Positions 24,978 to 34,235 of a stretch of DNA of 57,588 bases are shown in pieces (position 1 is the stretch's first letter; each line of letters starts with the position of its first letter). The notes beneath the pieces are model-generated. The model was not told where the DNA came from. It saw nothing but the letters and a program-made list of their open reading frames with translations, and did no database searches. The translations under genes were made by a program, and so were the position numbers. The stretch is from positions 1 through 57,588 of the forward strand of contig NZ_CAMIAN010000010.1 in the NCBI RefSeq assembly GCF_946221155.1, written 5' to 3'. The DNA is from an uncultured Corynebacterium sp. GTDB taxonomy: Bacteria > Actinomycetota > Actinomycetes > Mycobacteriales > Mycobacteriaceae.

Positions 24978-27773
24978 CTAGTTTTGATCGCCTTCCTGCG
25001 GGCGTGGGGTGGGCCGCAGCGCGGTGGCCGAGCTGCGCTTAGTAGTGAGCCCGCTCCGGCGGTCCCACAGCATCTTGCCCGCCGCGCCGATGCCCAGCAG
25101 CAGGCCGGCGATGATGGCCACTCCGCGGGTGGACAGCCCCGGCACAGACTGCACGCGCAGTTCTACCGGATCCGAAATGCGGGTTCCTTCCCGCAGATCC
25201 CCCTTGCCATCCGGGCCGGTGGTAGCCAGCCACAAAGATAGGTTGACCTGCTCGGATGTGTCTGCGATATCGGTGGTTAGCGACCAGGTGATGGAGCCCT
25301 TCGCCGGGATAGTCGGCGAGGCCGTGGAATCCACGTGGACGGTGACATCCGTGTCGGCGTCAGAAGAATAGTCAACCGCGGCGGTCACTGGCAGGGGCAG
25401 TCCGTTGCGCGCAACAACCAGCAACGGCGAGGAATCCGACGTGCGGGTAAAGACGTTGCCCGGCGGCAGCAAGCTGATGGAGCGGCGTAGCTGGGAGGTG
25501 ACCTGCCCCACGCGGGTGAGGTTAGTGCTGAGTTGATCACGAAGGACGGCGATGTGGCCGCGCTCCCGCATGCGGTAGGTGGAAAGGCCGCGCAGGAGGT
25601 CGGAAAACAGTGGGCTGGTGAAGCCCTCGCGGGTCAGTGCAATAGAGGAATCATTGTGCATGAACAAAGTGAGTTCACGCAGCTTGCGGGCAGTATCCGC
25701 CACCGTTCCGAGGTAGGGCGAGGAGTACGCGCCGGGGTCGGTGTACGGCACTGTGGTGCTGCCGGAGCCTACATCCGCCAGGTCGATGCCACGGGGCTGC
25801 ACGGCCTCCGACAAGGGGGCGGGCGTGGCTGAGTGATTGTCCAGGTGCTGGCTGATGGTCTGCAGGAAACTGCTGGCTTGGGCCTTGTCCACGGACCACG
25901 TGGCGGGTGGCACGGCAAGGGTCGGGCGGCCGGAGTCGAGCTCCAGGTTGAGCACCGCCTGCGCGCTGGCCAGACGAGCCACGGCACTATCGTCACTAAG
26001 GTGAAAGCGCAGTTCAGGGTTGGAGTATGCGGCAATCTCCGGGTGCTCGCCGGTGGCCTTGAGCACCGTGCCGAGGTCCGCGGAGTACGTCAGTGCAGTG
26101 GCCGTGGTCCGCGCAGTGTCTGCCGGTGCGTCGGCCTGCGTGCCAGCGTGGTTGCCGGTGGCCCGCGTTGCGCCAGGGAGGTTCACCAGACGCTGGTTCC
26201 ATGCCTCGTCGGAGGGGTTAGCGGGGTCGGCGCTATCTGAACCTGCGTCGCCGGGAGTTGGTTCAGGAGCGGCCGCCGACTGCTCGATGTTCACCGTATT
26301 CTCCGCCACCAGCGCGGTGACGTGCCCGGTCTCCGGAATTGTCGGCTTGCCCTGCACGGTCTGCTCAAACCGGCGCGACTGGTCGGCCTCGATCGGCTCC
26401 GCTCCTTCCGGAGTCTTGCTGATCCCCGCCGCCAAGACCTGCTGCGCCTCCGGGGCGACGTAGCCAGAGTCCGGGATCACCACGTTCTGCGTCGGCACCA
26501 CGCCCAAGATCCGCTGAATCACCCCGGCGCCCGTGCCCAGCGCGCGCACGCGCAGCCAGTCGGAATCCACCTGCGAAAGCCCGTTGATGTCCGCTCCGGC
26601 GTAAGGTAACGCCACCGAACAGTTGCTCTGCACGACGTCCCGCAGGTCAGCAATCCATTTCTTTGCATCTGCATTGCCGGGCACGTGCTGGGCATCCACG
26701 TCTTTACCACCCAGGATTTCGTCCCAAGAGTCGCGCAGCCGCTTGGGTTCCTCCACCGGGTCGGGCGCGCGCTCGCCCACGAAATACCCCTCGGCCAGGC
26801 GGTTCACCGTATCCAGCAGATCTGGGTCGATGGCGATGCACGTCGCCTGCTTCAGCTTGGTCGACTTCGCCTCGCGGTACGCATCCAGCAGTCCACGCAG
26901 CCTTCCGCCCTCGGCGACCTCGGCCGCCAGCACGTCCTTCGTTACAAATGCGGGTCGCCTCTTCGGTGCATCGCCTGTCTGCCCCGCCGCCATGTACGTC
27001 TGCCCCGCCAGCGGATACACGACCGTCACTGGGGTACTGGGTTGTTCTTCTTTTCTTGTGGACGCCCCCACACTCAGCGTTGTTCGCGCCACCGCCAGGT
27101 ACTGCGCGCTCCCCTGCCCCGAGGCCTCCGGATTCGTATCCTGGCCGCTCAGGCTAAACAACAGGGGATAAGCGCCGGGTTCCTTAAAAGCATCTGGTGG
27201 AAGGTCCAGCGGTTGGGGTGAGGGGGCGTCGCGAGAAGAGTCGATGGAGGCGCCGGCCGCTGGAATGGCGACCGTGACCTCGCGTGTTTCGCCAGGGTTG
27301 AGTTCGCCGTCGAGTTGCAGAGGCTGGCTACTGAGGGAGTATTCACCCTGGTTGGCGAGCTGCGCGACGCGGACCTCCGCGGCGGTGGCGGCTGAACGGT
27401 AGAACAAGGTGAGCGAAAGATTGCTCAGCGCATGCGCGCGGCCGTTGCGGATGCGCAGGGTATAGGTCTGGGTATCAGTTTGGCCGGTCGCTTGGGCGCT
27501 GGAACTGTCGGCAGTGCCGATGCCGATGATCTCCAAGTCCACGTCCTGCTGCGGATCCGTCGCGCGGGCCAGCGGGTTGGCCCAGGTGGAATCCTCGTGA
27601 ACCGCGCGGCTGGTGGGATCGGGAGCTCGCCCCTGGGTTGAGTCTTGGGCGGTGGAGTCCGAGGGGGCGTCGTTAATAGGGTCAGCGACCGCCGGGGCCA
27701 CAGGCAGGGCAAACAGACCACAGAGCGCGACAGAAACACCAAACGCCGTGCAGGCGTGGGAGAATCTAGACAT
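24978..27773 (-). CDS. Exported DUF6049-family membrane-anchored protein
   Basis: This is about 931 residues from the ATG at 27773 (AAAGGTGAG just upstream; a GTG three codons earlier is possible). A signal peptide (MSRFSHACTAFGVSVALCGLFALPVAPAVA) is followed by a large extracytoplasmic region. It includes an NEW3-like beta domain near residues 80-190 and a segment with YVAPEAQQVLAAGI and the conserved-looking DQLSTNLTRVGQV. One C-terminal membrane helix (TRGVAIIAGLLLGIGAAGKMLW) and a basic cytoplasmic tail end the protein. It is the positional homologue of the large exported protein beside mviN in mycobacteria. A wall-synthesis partner of MurJ is an inference; the function is unknown. Confidence 0.8.
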   Translation of the reverse strand: MSRFSHACTAFGVSVALCGLFALPVAPAVADPINDAPSDSTAQDSTQGRAPDPTSRAVHEDSTWANPLARATDPQQDVDLEIIGIGTADSSSAQATGQTDTQTYTLRIRNGRAHALSNLSLTLFYRSAATAAEVRVAQLANQGEYSLSSQPLQLDGELNPGETREVTVAIPAAGASIDSSRDAPSPQPLDLPPDAFKEPGAYPLLFSLSGQDTNPEASGQGSAQYLAVARTTLSVGASTRKEEQPSTPVTVVYPLAGQTYMAAGQTGDAPKRRPAFVTKDVLAAEVAEGGRLRGLLDAYREAKSTKLKQATCIAIDPDLLDTVNRLAEGYFVGERAPDPVEEPKRLRDSWDEILGGKDVDAQHVPGNADAKKWIADLRDVVQSNCSVALPYAGADINGLSQVDSDWLRVRALGTGAGVIQRILGVVPTQNVVIPDSGYVAPEAQQVLAAGISKTPEGAEPIEADQSRRFEQTVQGKPTIPETGHVTALVAENTVNIEQSAAAPEPTPGDAGSDSADPANPSDEAWNQRLVNLPGATRATGNHAGTQADAPADTARTTATALTYSADLGTVLKATGEHPEIAAYSNPELRFHLSDDSAVARLASAQAVLNLELDSGRPTLAVPPATWSVDKAQASSFLQTISQHLDNHSATPAPLSEAVQPRGIDLADVGSGSTTVPYTDPGAYSSPYLGTVADTARKLRELTLFMHNDSSIALTREGFTSPLFSDLLRGLSTYRMRERGHIAVLRDQLSTNLTRVGQVTSQLRRSISLLPPGNVFTRTSDSSPLLVVARNGLPLPVTAAVDYSSDADTDVTVHVDSTASPTIPAKGSITWSLTTDIADTSEQVNLSLWLATTGPDGKGDLREGTRISDPVELRVQSVPGLSTRGVAIIAGLLLGIGAAGKMLWDRRSGLTTKRSSATALRPTPRPQEGDQN

Positions 27774-27888
27774 TGCGCTCACCTTTGTGCACGATTACAC
27801 GCTAACCAAAGTAATTAGTCGTTAGCGATTAGTAGTTGTTAGTCGCTATTAGTTCTAACAGTCTGGGCTGGCAATCCGTTAGCGATCC

Positions 27889-28698
27889 TTAGCGTGGCGT
27901 GGCACGGCCAGCTGCGGCCTCCGCTCGTGCCAGATCAGCAAGACTGTCGAAGGCTTGACGGGCAAGGCGCCGCTCGTCGGCGTAGGCCAGGTGCTCAATC
28001 AGGCGGTTGACGGGTAGCCAGCGGACCTCAGTGACCTCCGGGTCTTCGTCGTTCAGGTCCCCATCGACATAGCGAAGCAGGTGGTGGTGGACGGTTTTGT
28101 GGATGCGGATGCCTTCGGAGACGAACCAGTAATCGATGGTGCCGAGGTCGGTGATGACCTCCCCAGCCACGCCCGTTTCCTCCCACACCTCGCGCTCGGC
28201 GGTGGCGTGCTGGGATTCATCCGGTTCAATGTGCCCCTTCGGCATGGACCACAGCAGCCTGCCACGGCGATCCAGGCGGCCGATGAGGGCCACGTAGATT
28301 GCGGAGAAGTCGACCTCGCCGTTTGGTTGCACGGCTTCTGCCAGGCCGGAAAGGACCAGACCGCCCGCTGAAGTTTCCACGGAGGTCGGCAAGCTGGAGT
28401 GCTCGTCGAAGGAGCGCGGACGCGAGCTGTTGCGGTTGCGCTGGCGGTTGCGATTGCTGGGGCCAGGGCCCTTCCTACGGTGGGACTGATTCCGGTTGCT
28501 CTTGCGTTTTCCCTGGTTGGAGCTGTTTTGGGAGTTCTGGCTGTGCTGACCGTTGCTCTGTTGGCCGCGCTGGCCGGACTGGGAGCCCTGCTGCTGGGAG
28601 TTTTGGCCACGTTGGCCGTTGCCAGAGCGGTGCTTTCTTCTGGAACGGCGGCGCCGGCGGCGGGGCGTGCCGTTTCCGGTGCTGTCGTTTCCACTCAT
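27889..28698 (-). CDS. Nudix hydrolase (MutT4-like) with basic low-complexity N-terminus
   Basis: The C-terminal half (about residues 105-250) is a Nudix domain. Its box is complete: GHIEPDESQHATAEREVWEETGVAG, with the REVWEET catalytic helix. It hydrolyses a nucleoside diphosphate-linked substrate; which one cannot be told. The first 100 residues are Arg/Gln/Ser/Asn-rich (RRRRRRSRRKHRSGNGQ, repeats of QSGQRGQQ), probably disordered and nucleic-acid binding. The position beside pcnA, divergently, matches mycobacterial mutT4. The ATG is preceded by TATCGT about 7 bp upstream, so a leaderless transcript is possible. Confidence 0.88.
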   Translation of the reverse strand: MSGNDSTGNGTPRRRRRRSRRKHRSGNGQRGQNSQQQGSQSGQRGQQSNGQHSQNSQNSSNQGKRKSNRNQSHRRKGPGPSNRNRQRNRNSSRPRSFDEHSSLPTSVETSAGGLVLSGLAEAVQPNGEVDFSAIYVALIGRLDRRGRLLWSMPKGHIEPDESQHATAEREVWEETGVAGEVITDLGTIDYWFVSEGIRIHKTVHHHLLRYVDGDLNDEDPEVTEVRWLPVNRLIEHLAYADERRLARQAFDSLADLARAEAAAGRATPR

Positions 28699-28848
28699 TC
28701 TGATAACGATAGACGGTTATCTGCACAATGTGGAACTGAATGGCAGTGAACGGAAGCGAACCTGTAACTGAATTCGTAAGTAGATAGACAATCAGCTGCG
28801 GGTGGTGCGTGGGCAGAGACCACAATCTGGGTGGTCATGAGGGGGCCG

Positions 28849-28884
28849 TTGGCACGTCCGAGGGGGCTAGTAGAATCTGGCAGC
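28849..28884 (+). promoter_or_regulatory. Promoter of pcnA, leaderless start
   Basis: TTGGCA (28849-28854), a 16-bp spacer and TAGAAT (28871-28876) stand 8 bp before the GTG at 28885, so transcription should begin at or next to the start codon. Confidence 0.7.
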
Positions 28885-30513
28885 GTGACGAAACCCGCCC
28901 ACTCCCCCGCAAACCCGGAAGCAGCGCAGCCCGGCAAGGTGGCGCAGCCCGGCAAGCCAGCAAAGCCGGCAGCCGCTGAGCAGCAGGCCACTGTGCCGGA
29001 GAAGCCGCGCACCATTGAAGGCATGCTGCAGGAGGCGTTTACCTCCCTGCGCGCACTCGACCGTGACCTCTTGCCACTCACCCAGGCCTTCCACGACGCT
29101 GGCCACAGCCTCTACCTTGTCGGCGGGTCCGTGCGCGACGCGCTGCTGGGGCGCCTCTCCCACGACCTTGACTTCACTACCGACGCCCGGCCGCAGGCCA
29201 TCGTCGACATTGTCACGCCCCTGGCAGAGACCGTGTGGGACACGGGCATTGAATACGGCACCGTCTCGGCGCTGGTCAAGGGGCAGATCCTGGAGATAAC
29301 CACCTTCCGCGCCGACCAATACGATGGTCAGTCCCGCAACCCCGAGGTCTCCTTCGGGGACAGCCTCGACGGAGACCTCATCCGTCGCGACTTCCGCGCC
29401 AACGCCATCGCGCTGGAGCTTTCCCCCGACGGCAACCACCAGCTCCGCGACCCCTTGAACGGCCTCGATGACCTCCAGGCCGGAGTGCTAGACACCCCGG
29501 ATAGCCCGGAGATCAGCTTCAACGACGATCCGCTGCGCATGCTCCGCGCATGCCGATTCGTCTCGCAGCTGGAATTCGGCGTCACCAAGAGAGTCAAGGA
29601 AGCAATGACGGCGATGAGCGAGCAGATCAGCCGCATCACCGTCGAGCGCGTGGCCGTCGAACTGAACAAACTGATGCTTGGTGCGGCGCCGTGGGTGGGG
29701 CTGGACCTGATGGTCGAAACCGGGCTGGCCGACCACGTGCTGCCGGAGCTGCCGGCGCTGAAGCTCACGCAGGACGAGCACCGCCAGCACAAGGACGTGT
29801 ACTGGCACTCGCTGAAGGTGCTGCGCAACGCAGTGAACCTGGAAGCCGAGCGGGGCCTGGAACCCTCGCTGGAACTGCGCATGGCCGCGTTGCTGCATGA
29901 CATCGGCAAGCCCGACACCAGGGCTTTTACCGAATCCGGTGCGGTGACTTTCTACCAGCACGAAGTCGTCGGCGCGCGCATCACCCGCCGCCGCCTGCGC
30001 AAGCTCAAGTACTCCAAGCAGCACGTTCAGGACATCGGCCAACTGGTGTTTCTGCACATGCGCTTCCACGGTTACGCGGACACGCAGGGCAAGGGGCAGA
30101 ACCAGGATGCCCGCCGCGGCGCCGGCGAAAAGGACAACAACGAATCCACTTGGACCGACTCCGCCGTGCGCCGTTATGTCAACGACGCCGGCGAGCTGCT
30201 GCCGCTGCTGCATTTGCTGGTTCGCGCCGACTGCACCACCCGCAATCAGCGAAAAGCCCAGAGGCTGCAGCGCACCTACGATAATTTGGAAAAGCGTATC
30301 GAGCAGCTGCAGGAGCAGGAGGACCTCGCCGCCGTCCGCCCCGACCTGGACGGCAACGAGATCATGCAGATTCTGGACCTCAAGCCCGGCCCCGATGTGG
30401 GCAAGGCCTGGGCGTACTTGAAGGAGCTGCGGCTGGATCGCGGGCCGATGGAGCGTGAGGACGCCATCGCCGCGCTGAAACAATGGTGGGGCGAACAGAA
30501 AGGTGGGTCGTAA
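28885..30513 (+). CDS. pcnA: CCA tRNA nucleotidyltransferase / poly(A) polymerase family
   Basis: The enzyme adds or repairs the 3' CCA end of tRNAs. The nucleotidyltransferase head has LVGGSVRDALLGRLSHDLDFTTDARP (GG and DxD motifs), then the RRDFRANAIALEL motif, the RMLRACRFVSQLEF body region and an HD domain (LLHDIGKPDTRAF). The start was chosen as GTG at 28885, because a good promoter (TTGGCA-16-TAGAAT) sits immediately before it; starts further upstream would lie inside that promoter. This gives 542 residues. The first 50 are a Pro/Ala/Lys linker with AQPGK repeats. It overlaps nothing and is followed 2 bp later by the YqgE-like gene. Confidence 0.93.
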   Translation: MTKPAHSPANPEAAQPGKVAQPGKPAKPAAAEQQATVPEKPRTIEGMLQEAFTSLRALDRDLLPLTQAFHDAGHSLYLVGGSVRDALLGRLSHDLDFTTDARPQAIVDIVTPLAETVWDTGIEYGTVSALVKGQILEITTFRADQYDGQSRNPEVSFGDSLDGDLIRRDFRANAIALELSPDGNHQLRDPLNGLDDLQAGVLDTPDSPEISFNDDPLRMLRACRFVSQLEFGVTKRVKEAMTAMSEQISRITVERVAVELNKLMLGAAPWVGLDLMVETGLADHVLPELPALKLTQDEHRQHKDVYWHSLKVLRNAVNLEAERGLEPSLELRMAALLHDIGKPDTRAFTESGAVTFYQHEVVGARITRRRLRKLKYSKQHVQDIGQLVFLHMRFHGYADTQGKGQNQDARRGAGEKDNNESTWTDSAVRRYVNDAGELLPLLHLLVRADCTTRNQRKAQRLQRTYDNLEKRIEQLQEQEDLAAVRPDLDGNEIMQILDLKPGPDVGKAWAYLKELRLDRGPMEREDAIAALKQWWGEQKGGS

Positions 30514-30515
30514 AA

Positions 30516-31319
30516 GTGAGCGCTGACCAGCAGCCGAACGGCACGGAAGACCAGTTCGACGTGCAGCCCGGCGACGTTATCTTCCAGGCGCCAGCCGTGG
30601 TCGTGGACCCGGACGGCTACCTTGATAACGCCGACATCGAGCCCGCGCACCTAGAAGCGTTCGTGGATGCCTTCGGCACCTCCCCAGGCGTGCTCGCCGT
30701 GCCGGGACTGCCCGGCGCGGACGCGCTTCTGGTGTTGGAAGTGCAGGAGAACCCGGAGGCCGACGGCCAGGGCTCCGGCGCCGCGCAGGCCAGCGGCGCC
30801 ACCATCGTGGCAGTCCGACTGGGCCTCATGAGTAGCGAAGCCGTCGCTAACCACCTGCCCTCTTTGGCGGATAAGCTCACCAAGCCGAAGGTGTTCTTCA
30901 TCGGCGGCGACAACGAACCCGTCGTCCTCGCCGTCGGACTGTTGGACGCTGACCGTTTGGAGCTGGACGCCGCCAGCCCTGACACCGCATCCTCCGCCGC
31001 CCGCTTCGGTGCGCGCGGGCAGTTCATGCTGATCAACACCGCTGAAGGGGCACCCAGTGTGGACGAACAGGTAGCTCAGGTTGTCGGCCACGTGGACCCC
31101 TCCATGCTGCGCGGCCTGCGACTCTTTCACAGCTACGTCCTGCTGAGCGCCACCGACGTGCGCGGTTGGCTGGATTCCGGGATCGCCGGCCTCCAGGCCG
31201 CCACCGCAGAGGATGTGTTCACGGACCGGCCGGCGGAGACGTGGCGTCACATCATGAAAAACAGCCCTTTCCCCAAGAACCTTTTCGCGACCTGGGCGAG
31301 CCACCCGGAGCGGAACTAG
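30516..31319 (+). CDS. YqgE/AlgH-family protein (UPF0301-like)
   Basis: A 267-residue protein starts at GTG 30516, two bases after the pcnA stop. Similarity to YqgE is in scattered motifs: KVFFIGGDNEPVVLAVGLLD in the middle, LRLFHSYVLLSATDVRGWLDSGIAGLQAATAEDVF (counterpart of the LRxFxGYAGW..GQL region) and AETWRHIMKN near the end. The family function is unknown. A Gly/Ala/Ser-rich insert (GQGSGAAQASGA) breaks the N-terminal half. Tight packing with pcnA and azlC (stop and start adjacent at 31319/31320) indicates one operon. The call rests on motif recognition only. Confidence 0.65.
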   Translation: MSADQQPNGTEDQFDVQPGDVIFQAPAVVVDPDGYLDNADIEPAHLEAFVDAFGTSPGVLAVPGLPGADALLVLEVQENPEADGQGSGAAQASGATIVAVRLGLMSSEAVANHLPSLADKLTKPKVFFIGGDNEPVVLAVGLLDADRLELDAASPDTASSAARFGARGQFMLINTAEGAPSVDEQVAQVVGHVDPSMLRGLRLFHSYVLLSATDVRGWLDSGIAGLQAATAEDVFTDRPAETWRHIMKNSPFPKNLFATWASHPERN

Positions 31320-32072
31320 ATGGCCGCGACCACCGAACGCCACGACAGGAGCGCTGACTGGCGCGCCGGGATAGCCGACGCCTGGCCGGTGGCCTTGGGC
31401 ATGGTGCCGCTGGGACTGGCCTTCGGTCTGCTGATCACCCAGGTCGGCTTCGCATGGTGGTGGACGCCGATCTTCTCGTTCGTCATCTACGCGGGCTCGA
31501 TGGAGTTCCTGGCAGTCTCGCTGGTCACAGGCGGGGTGGGTCCCCTGAGCGCGGCGCTGTACGGGTTCCTAGTGAACTTCCGCCACGCCTTCTATGCCCT
31601 GAACTACCCCATCGCCCACGTGCGCGGCTGGCTGGCCAGGGCTTATGGCATCTATGCACTGACGGATGAGACGTATGCGATCCTCGCCGCCCGGCGCGAC
31701 GCGAAGTGGTCGACCGCCCGTGTGATGGCGGTGCAGATTCTGCAGCAGTCCGGCTGGGTCGGCGGTGGTGTGCTCGGCGCACTGTTCGGTAGTGCTCTTC
31801 CCTTCGAAATCCAGGGCATGGAGTTTGCGCTGATTGCTCTGTTTACAGTGCTGGCGATTGAGGCGTTCGTGAGCTTCAAGGACCTCTCCCTGCCTATTGT
31901 CGCGGCGCTGTGCGGGGTGGTTGGCCTGCTGGTCTCGCCGGGCAACATGCTGATGATCGGCATGAGCCTGTACTTCTTAAGCCTCATCGTGCGCTTCCTG
32001 TGCCCGCCGCTGGACCGCGCACTCCGGCTCAAGGTCGGCGCGGAAAACGCTGCCTCCCGGGTGGTGGAGTAG
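31320..32072 (+). CDS. azlC: AzlC-family branched-chain amino acid exporter, large subunit
   Basis: This 250-residue membrane protein of the AzlC type has WRAGIADAWPVALGMVPLGLAFGLL near the N-terminus, FVIYAGSMEFLAVSLVTGG and LVNFRHAFYALNYP as family hallmarks, and about six hydrophobic segments. With AzlD it forms a two-component exporter of the BrnFE/LIV-E kind, which in C. glutamicum exports isoleucine and methionine. The ATG directly follows the previous stop, and its own stop directly precedes the azlD start. Confidence 0.88.
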   Translation: MAATTERHDRSADWRAGIADAWPVALGMVPLGLAFGLLITQVGFAWWWTPIFSFVIYAGSMEFLAVSLVTGGVGPLSAALYGFLVNFRHAFYALNYPIAHVRGWLARAYGIYALTDETYAILAARRDAKWSTARVMAVQILQQSGWVGGGVLGALFGSALPFEIQGMEFALIALFTVLAIEAFVSFKDLSLPIVAALCGVVGLLVSPGNMLMIGMSLYFLSLIVRFLCPPLDRALRLKVGAENAASRVVE

Positions 32073-32438
32073 TTGTCCGCCGTACATTTGCAGGCCGCCG
32101 CTGGACTTCCTGAGGGTGTGGAGCTCCGCCCTACCCTGGCGATCCTCGGCGCGATCTTCCTGGTCACGCTCGCCCTGCGCGGCCTGCCTTTCGCTGCCCT
32201 GCGCTTTTTCCGGGAGTCCGATCTGGTCGCTTGGTTGGGTCTGGCCATGCCTGTTGGCGTGATGACCCTCCTAGTCGTCTACACAGTCTCCGGCCAGGCC
32301 GACGCGCCGGGTGGCTTCGCGGCCGTCGCCATCGCACTAGCCTTTACCGTCGCCTTGCACCTCTGGCGCCGCTCGGCCACGTTGTCGATCCTGTTGGGCA
32401 CGGTGCTGTATCTGGTGCTGGTAAACCTTGTTTTTTGA
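32073..32438 (+). CDS. azlD: AzlD-family small exporter subunit
   Basis: This 121-residue protein has three to four membrane helices and the AzlD pattern LRGLPFAALRF and WLGLAMPVGVMTLLVVYTV. It is the partner of AzlC. The start used is a TTG placed immediately after the azlC stop; a GTG at 32118 is possible and would shorten it by 15 residues. The gene's end contains TTTTGACGCC at 32433. Confidence 0.82.
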   Translation: MSAVHLQAAAGLPEGVELRPTLAILGAIFLVTLALRGLPFAALRFFRESDLVAWLGLAMPVGVMTLLVVYTVSGQADAPGGFAAVAIALAFTVALHLWRRSATLSILLGTVLYLVLVNLVF

Positions 32439-32474
32439 CGCCCCCCTCCCCCGCAGCGAAGAGCCTCAGCGCCG

Positions 32475-32487
32475 TAGAATGGCGCCC
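32475..32487 (+). promoter_or_regulatory. -10 element of the second Nudix gene, leaderless start
   Basis: TAGAAT at 32475-32480 is followed 7 bp later by ATG. The -35 is weak. Confidence 0.5.
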
Positions 32488-33048
32488 ATGCCGACCCCAG
32501 ATTTTATCGTTGAACTGCGCAAGAAAATTGGCCACGACGAGCTATGGCTGCCCGGCGTGACGGCCATCGTAATCCGGGACGTTCCAGAGGACGCGCCCAT
32601 CTGGGCCGTGCCGGAGGTGCTGCTGGTCAAACGGGCCGACGACGGTCAGTGGACTCCCGTGACGGGGATCGTGGACCCACGGGAGGAGCCGCACCTGGCG
32701 GCGATCCGTGAGGTGCGGGAGGAAACCGGCCTGCACGTGCAGGTGGATGCCTTGCTGGGCGTGGGTCAGGTCGGCCCGGTGGAGTACCCGAACGGGGATG
32801 TGACCAGCTACGTGGACACCGCCGTTCGCTGCACCGTGATTCCCGACCCCGAGACTGGCGAGTTCAATGACGAGCCGGTGATCGGCGATGATGAGTCCAC
32901 TCAGGTGGGCTGGTATTCCATCTCCCAGATGCCGCCGATGCAGCCGCGTTTCCGCCTGGTGATTGCCGACGCGGTGGCGCAGATGAAGCACCCGGCGGGC
33001 TTCCGCCCGCGCATGGGTTACGTCAAGCGGTTGCAGAAGCCGGAGTAG
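32488..33048 (+). CDS. Nudix hydrolase
   Basis: The 186-residue protein has a complete Nudix box near residue 60: GIVDPREEPHLAAIREVREETG, with the REVREE helix that binds Mg2+. It starts MPTPDFIVELRKKIGHDELWLPGVTAIVI, a pattern of small Nudix enzymes with a beta-hairpin before the box. The substrate is unknown. The ATG at 32488 lies 7 bp after a TAGAAT box, so a leaderless mRNA is likely; an upstream frame start at 32428 would overlap azlD. It converges with the transporter gene at 33075. Confidence 0.85.
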   Translation: MPTPDFIVELRKKIGHDELWLPGVTAIVIRDVPEDAPIWAVPEVLLVKRADDGQWTPVTGIVDPREEPHLAAIREVREETGLHVQVDALLGVGQVGPVEYPNGDVTSYVDTAVRCTVIPDPETGEFNDEPVIGDDESTQVGWYSISQMPPMQPRFRLVIADAVAQMKHPAGFRPRMGYVKRLQKPE

Positions 33049-33074
33049 GCGCAGGCTCGCCCGCGTCCTCGCGG

Positions 33075-34088
33075 CTACCAGGTGCGCGCGCCTGCGGTCT
33101 TCCCGCCCTCCGGGAAGCGCGCGGCATAGGAACTGGCGCGGAGGGAACAGATCACCAGCTGCACCTGGTGGAAGATCATCAGTGGCAAAATCATCATGCC
33201 TAGGCTCGCCCCGCCGAACATCACCGCCGCCATCGGTAGGCCCGAGGCCAGGGATTTTTTAGTGCCCGCGAACTGGATGGCTACCTGGTCGGCATAGTCA
33301 AAGCCCAGCTTCCGCGAGGTTGCACTCGTAACGCCCAGCATCAGATGTACCAGCGCGATGGACCCCAGCACCAGGCCCAAAATCGTCAGCCAGTTGACGG
33401 AACTCCACACGCCGGAGACGATGCCCTCCGAGAAGCTGACGTACACCACCAGGCCGATCGAAATCTGGTCCACCTTCTTCGTCGCCTTGGAGGCCGCGAA
33501 CTTGTACACCCACCTGCGCAACAGCTGGCCGATGGCAAACGGCAGCAGTAGCTGGACTCCGATGTCGAGGAACGTGGTGGCGTCAATATGAAAGCCTTCC
33601 GAAGAAGACATCAGCAACAGCACCAGCAACGGCGTGAAAAGCACTCCCAGCAGGCTAGAGACGCTGGCCGCGACGATCGAGGCGGCGACGTGGCCACGCG
33701 CGATGCTGGTGAACGCGACGGAGGATTGCACAGTCGATGGCACGAGGGTGCAGAAAAGAATGCCCAGGTAGAGCTCATTTCCGACGATCGCTTTCAGAGG
33801 CATCATCGCTAAGCCGATCAGTGGGAAGACCACGAAGGTGAATGCCATGATGAGCAAGTGCAGCCGCCAGTGCATCAGGCCTTTCAGGGCCTCCTGCGGC
33901 GACAGGCGCGCGCCGTAGAGGAAAAACAGGAACGCGATGGCGACCTTCGTGATGATGCTGGCGACATCCGCCGCTTCGCCGCGCACGGGCAGAATGATCG
34001 CCGCGACGACCGCGATGACGATCAGGACGATGAGGAAGTCCGGCCGGTAGTTAATAATGCGGTGCCATAGCGACTGTTTTGCTGCCAT
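33075..34088 (-). CDS. Bile acid:sodium symporter-like (SBF-like) transporter
   Basis: This 337-residue protein has about nine to ten membrane helices. The family features are AIAFLFFLYGARLSPQEALKGL, the conserved TLVPSTVQSSVAFTSIARG and VAIQFAGTKKSLASGLPMAAVMFGG. Members of this BASS-type group carry organic anions, sometimes with Na+; the substrate here is unknown. A TATTGACGCC word lies in sense at 33579-33588 (encoding IDA), and another stands just upstream of the start at 34101-34110. Confidence 0.85.
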   Translation of the reverse strand: MAAKQSLWHRIINYRPDFLIVLIVIAVVAAIILPVRGEAADVASIITKVAIAFLFFLYGARLSPQEALKGLMHWRLHLLIMAFTFVVFPLIGLAMMPLKAIVGNELYLGILFCTLVPSTVQSSVAFTSIARGHVAASIVAASVSSLLGVLFTPLLVLLLMSSSEGFHIDATTFLDIGVQLLLPFAIGQLLRRWVYKFAASKATKKVDQISIGLVVYVSFSEGIVSGVWSSVNWLTILGLVLGSIALVHLMLGVTSATSRKLGFDYADQVAIQFAGTKKSLASGLPMAAVMFGGASLGMMILPLMIFHQVQLVICSLRASSYAARFPEGGKTAGARTW

Positions 34089-34235
34089 GGGTCTTTATCT
34101 TATTGACGCCCTTAGCCCCCGCGAACCCTGACCGTCCACAACTGACCAGGCACGGTTGGGTTGAGGTGTGGGAAGGCCTGCCGGAACGGCCGCGCGGGGT
34201 TGCGCGCGAGGTTGCGCGCGGGGAGCTTGCGGGAG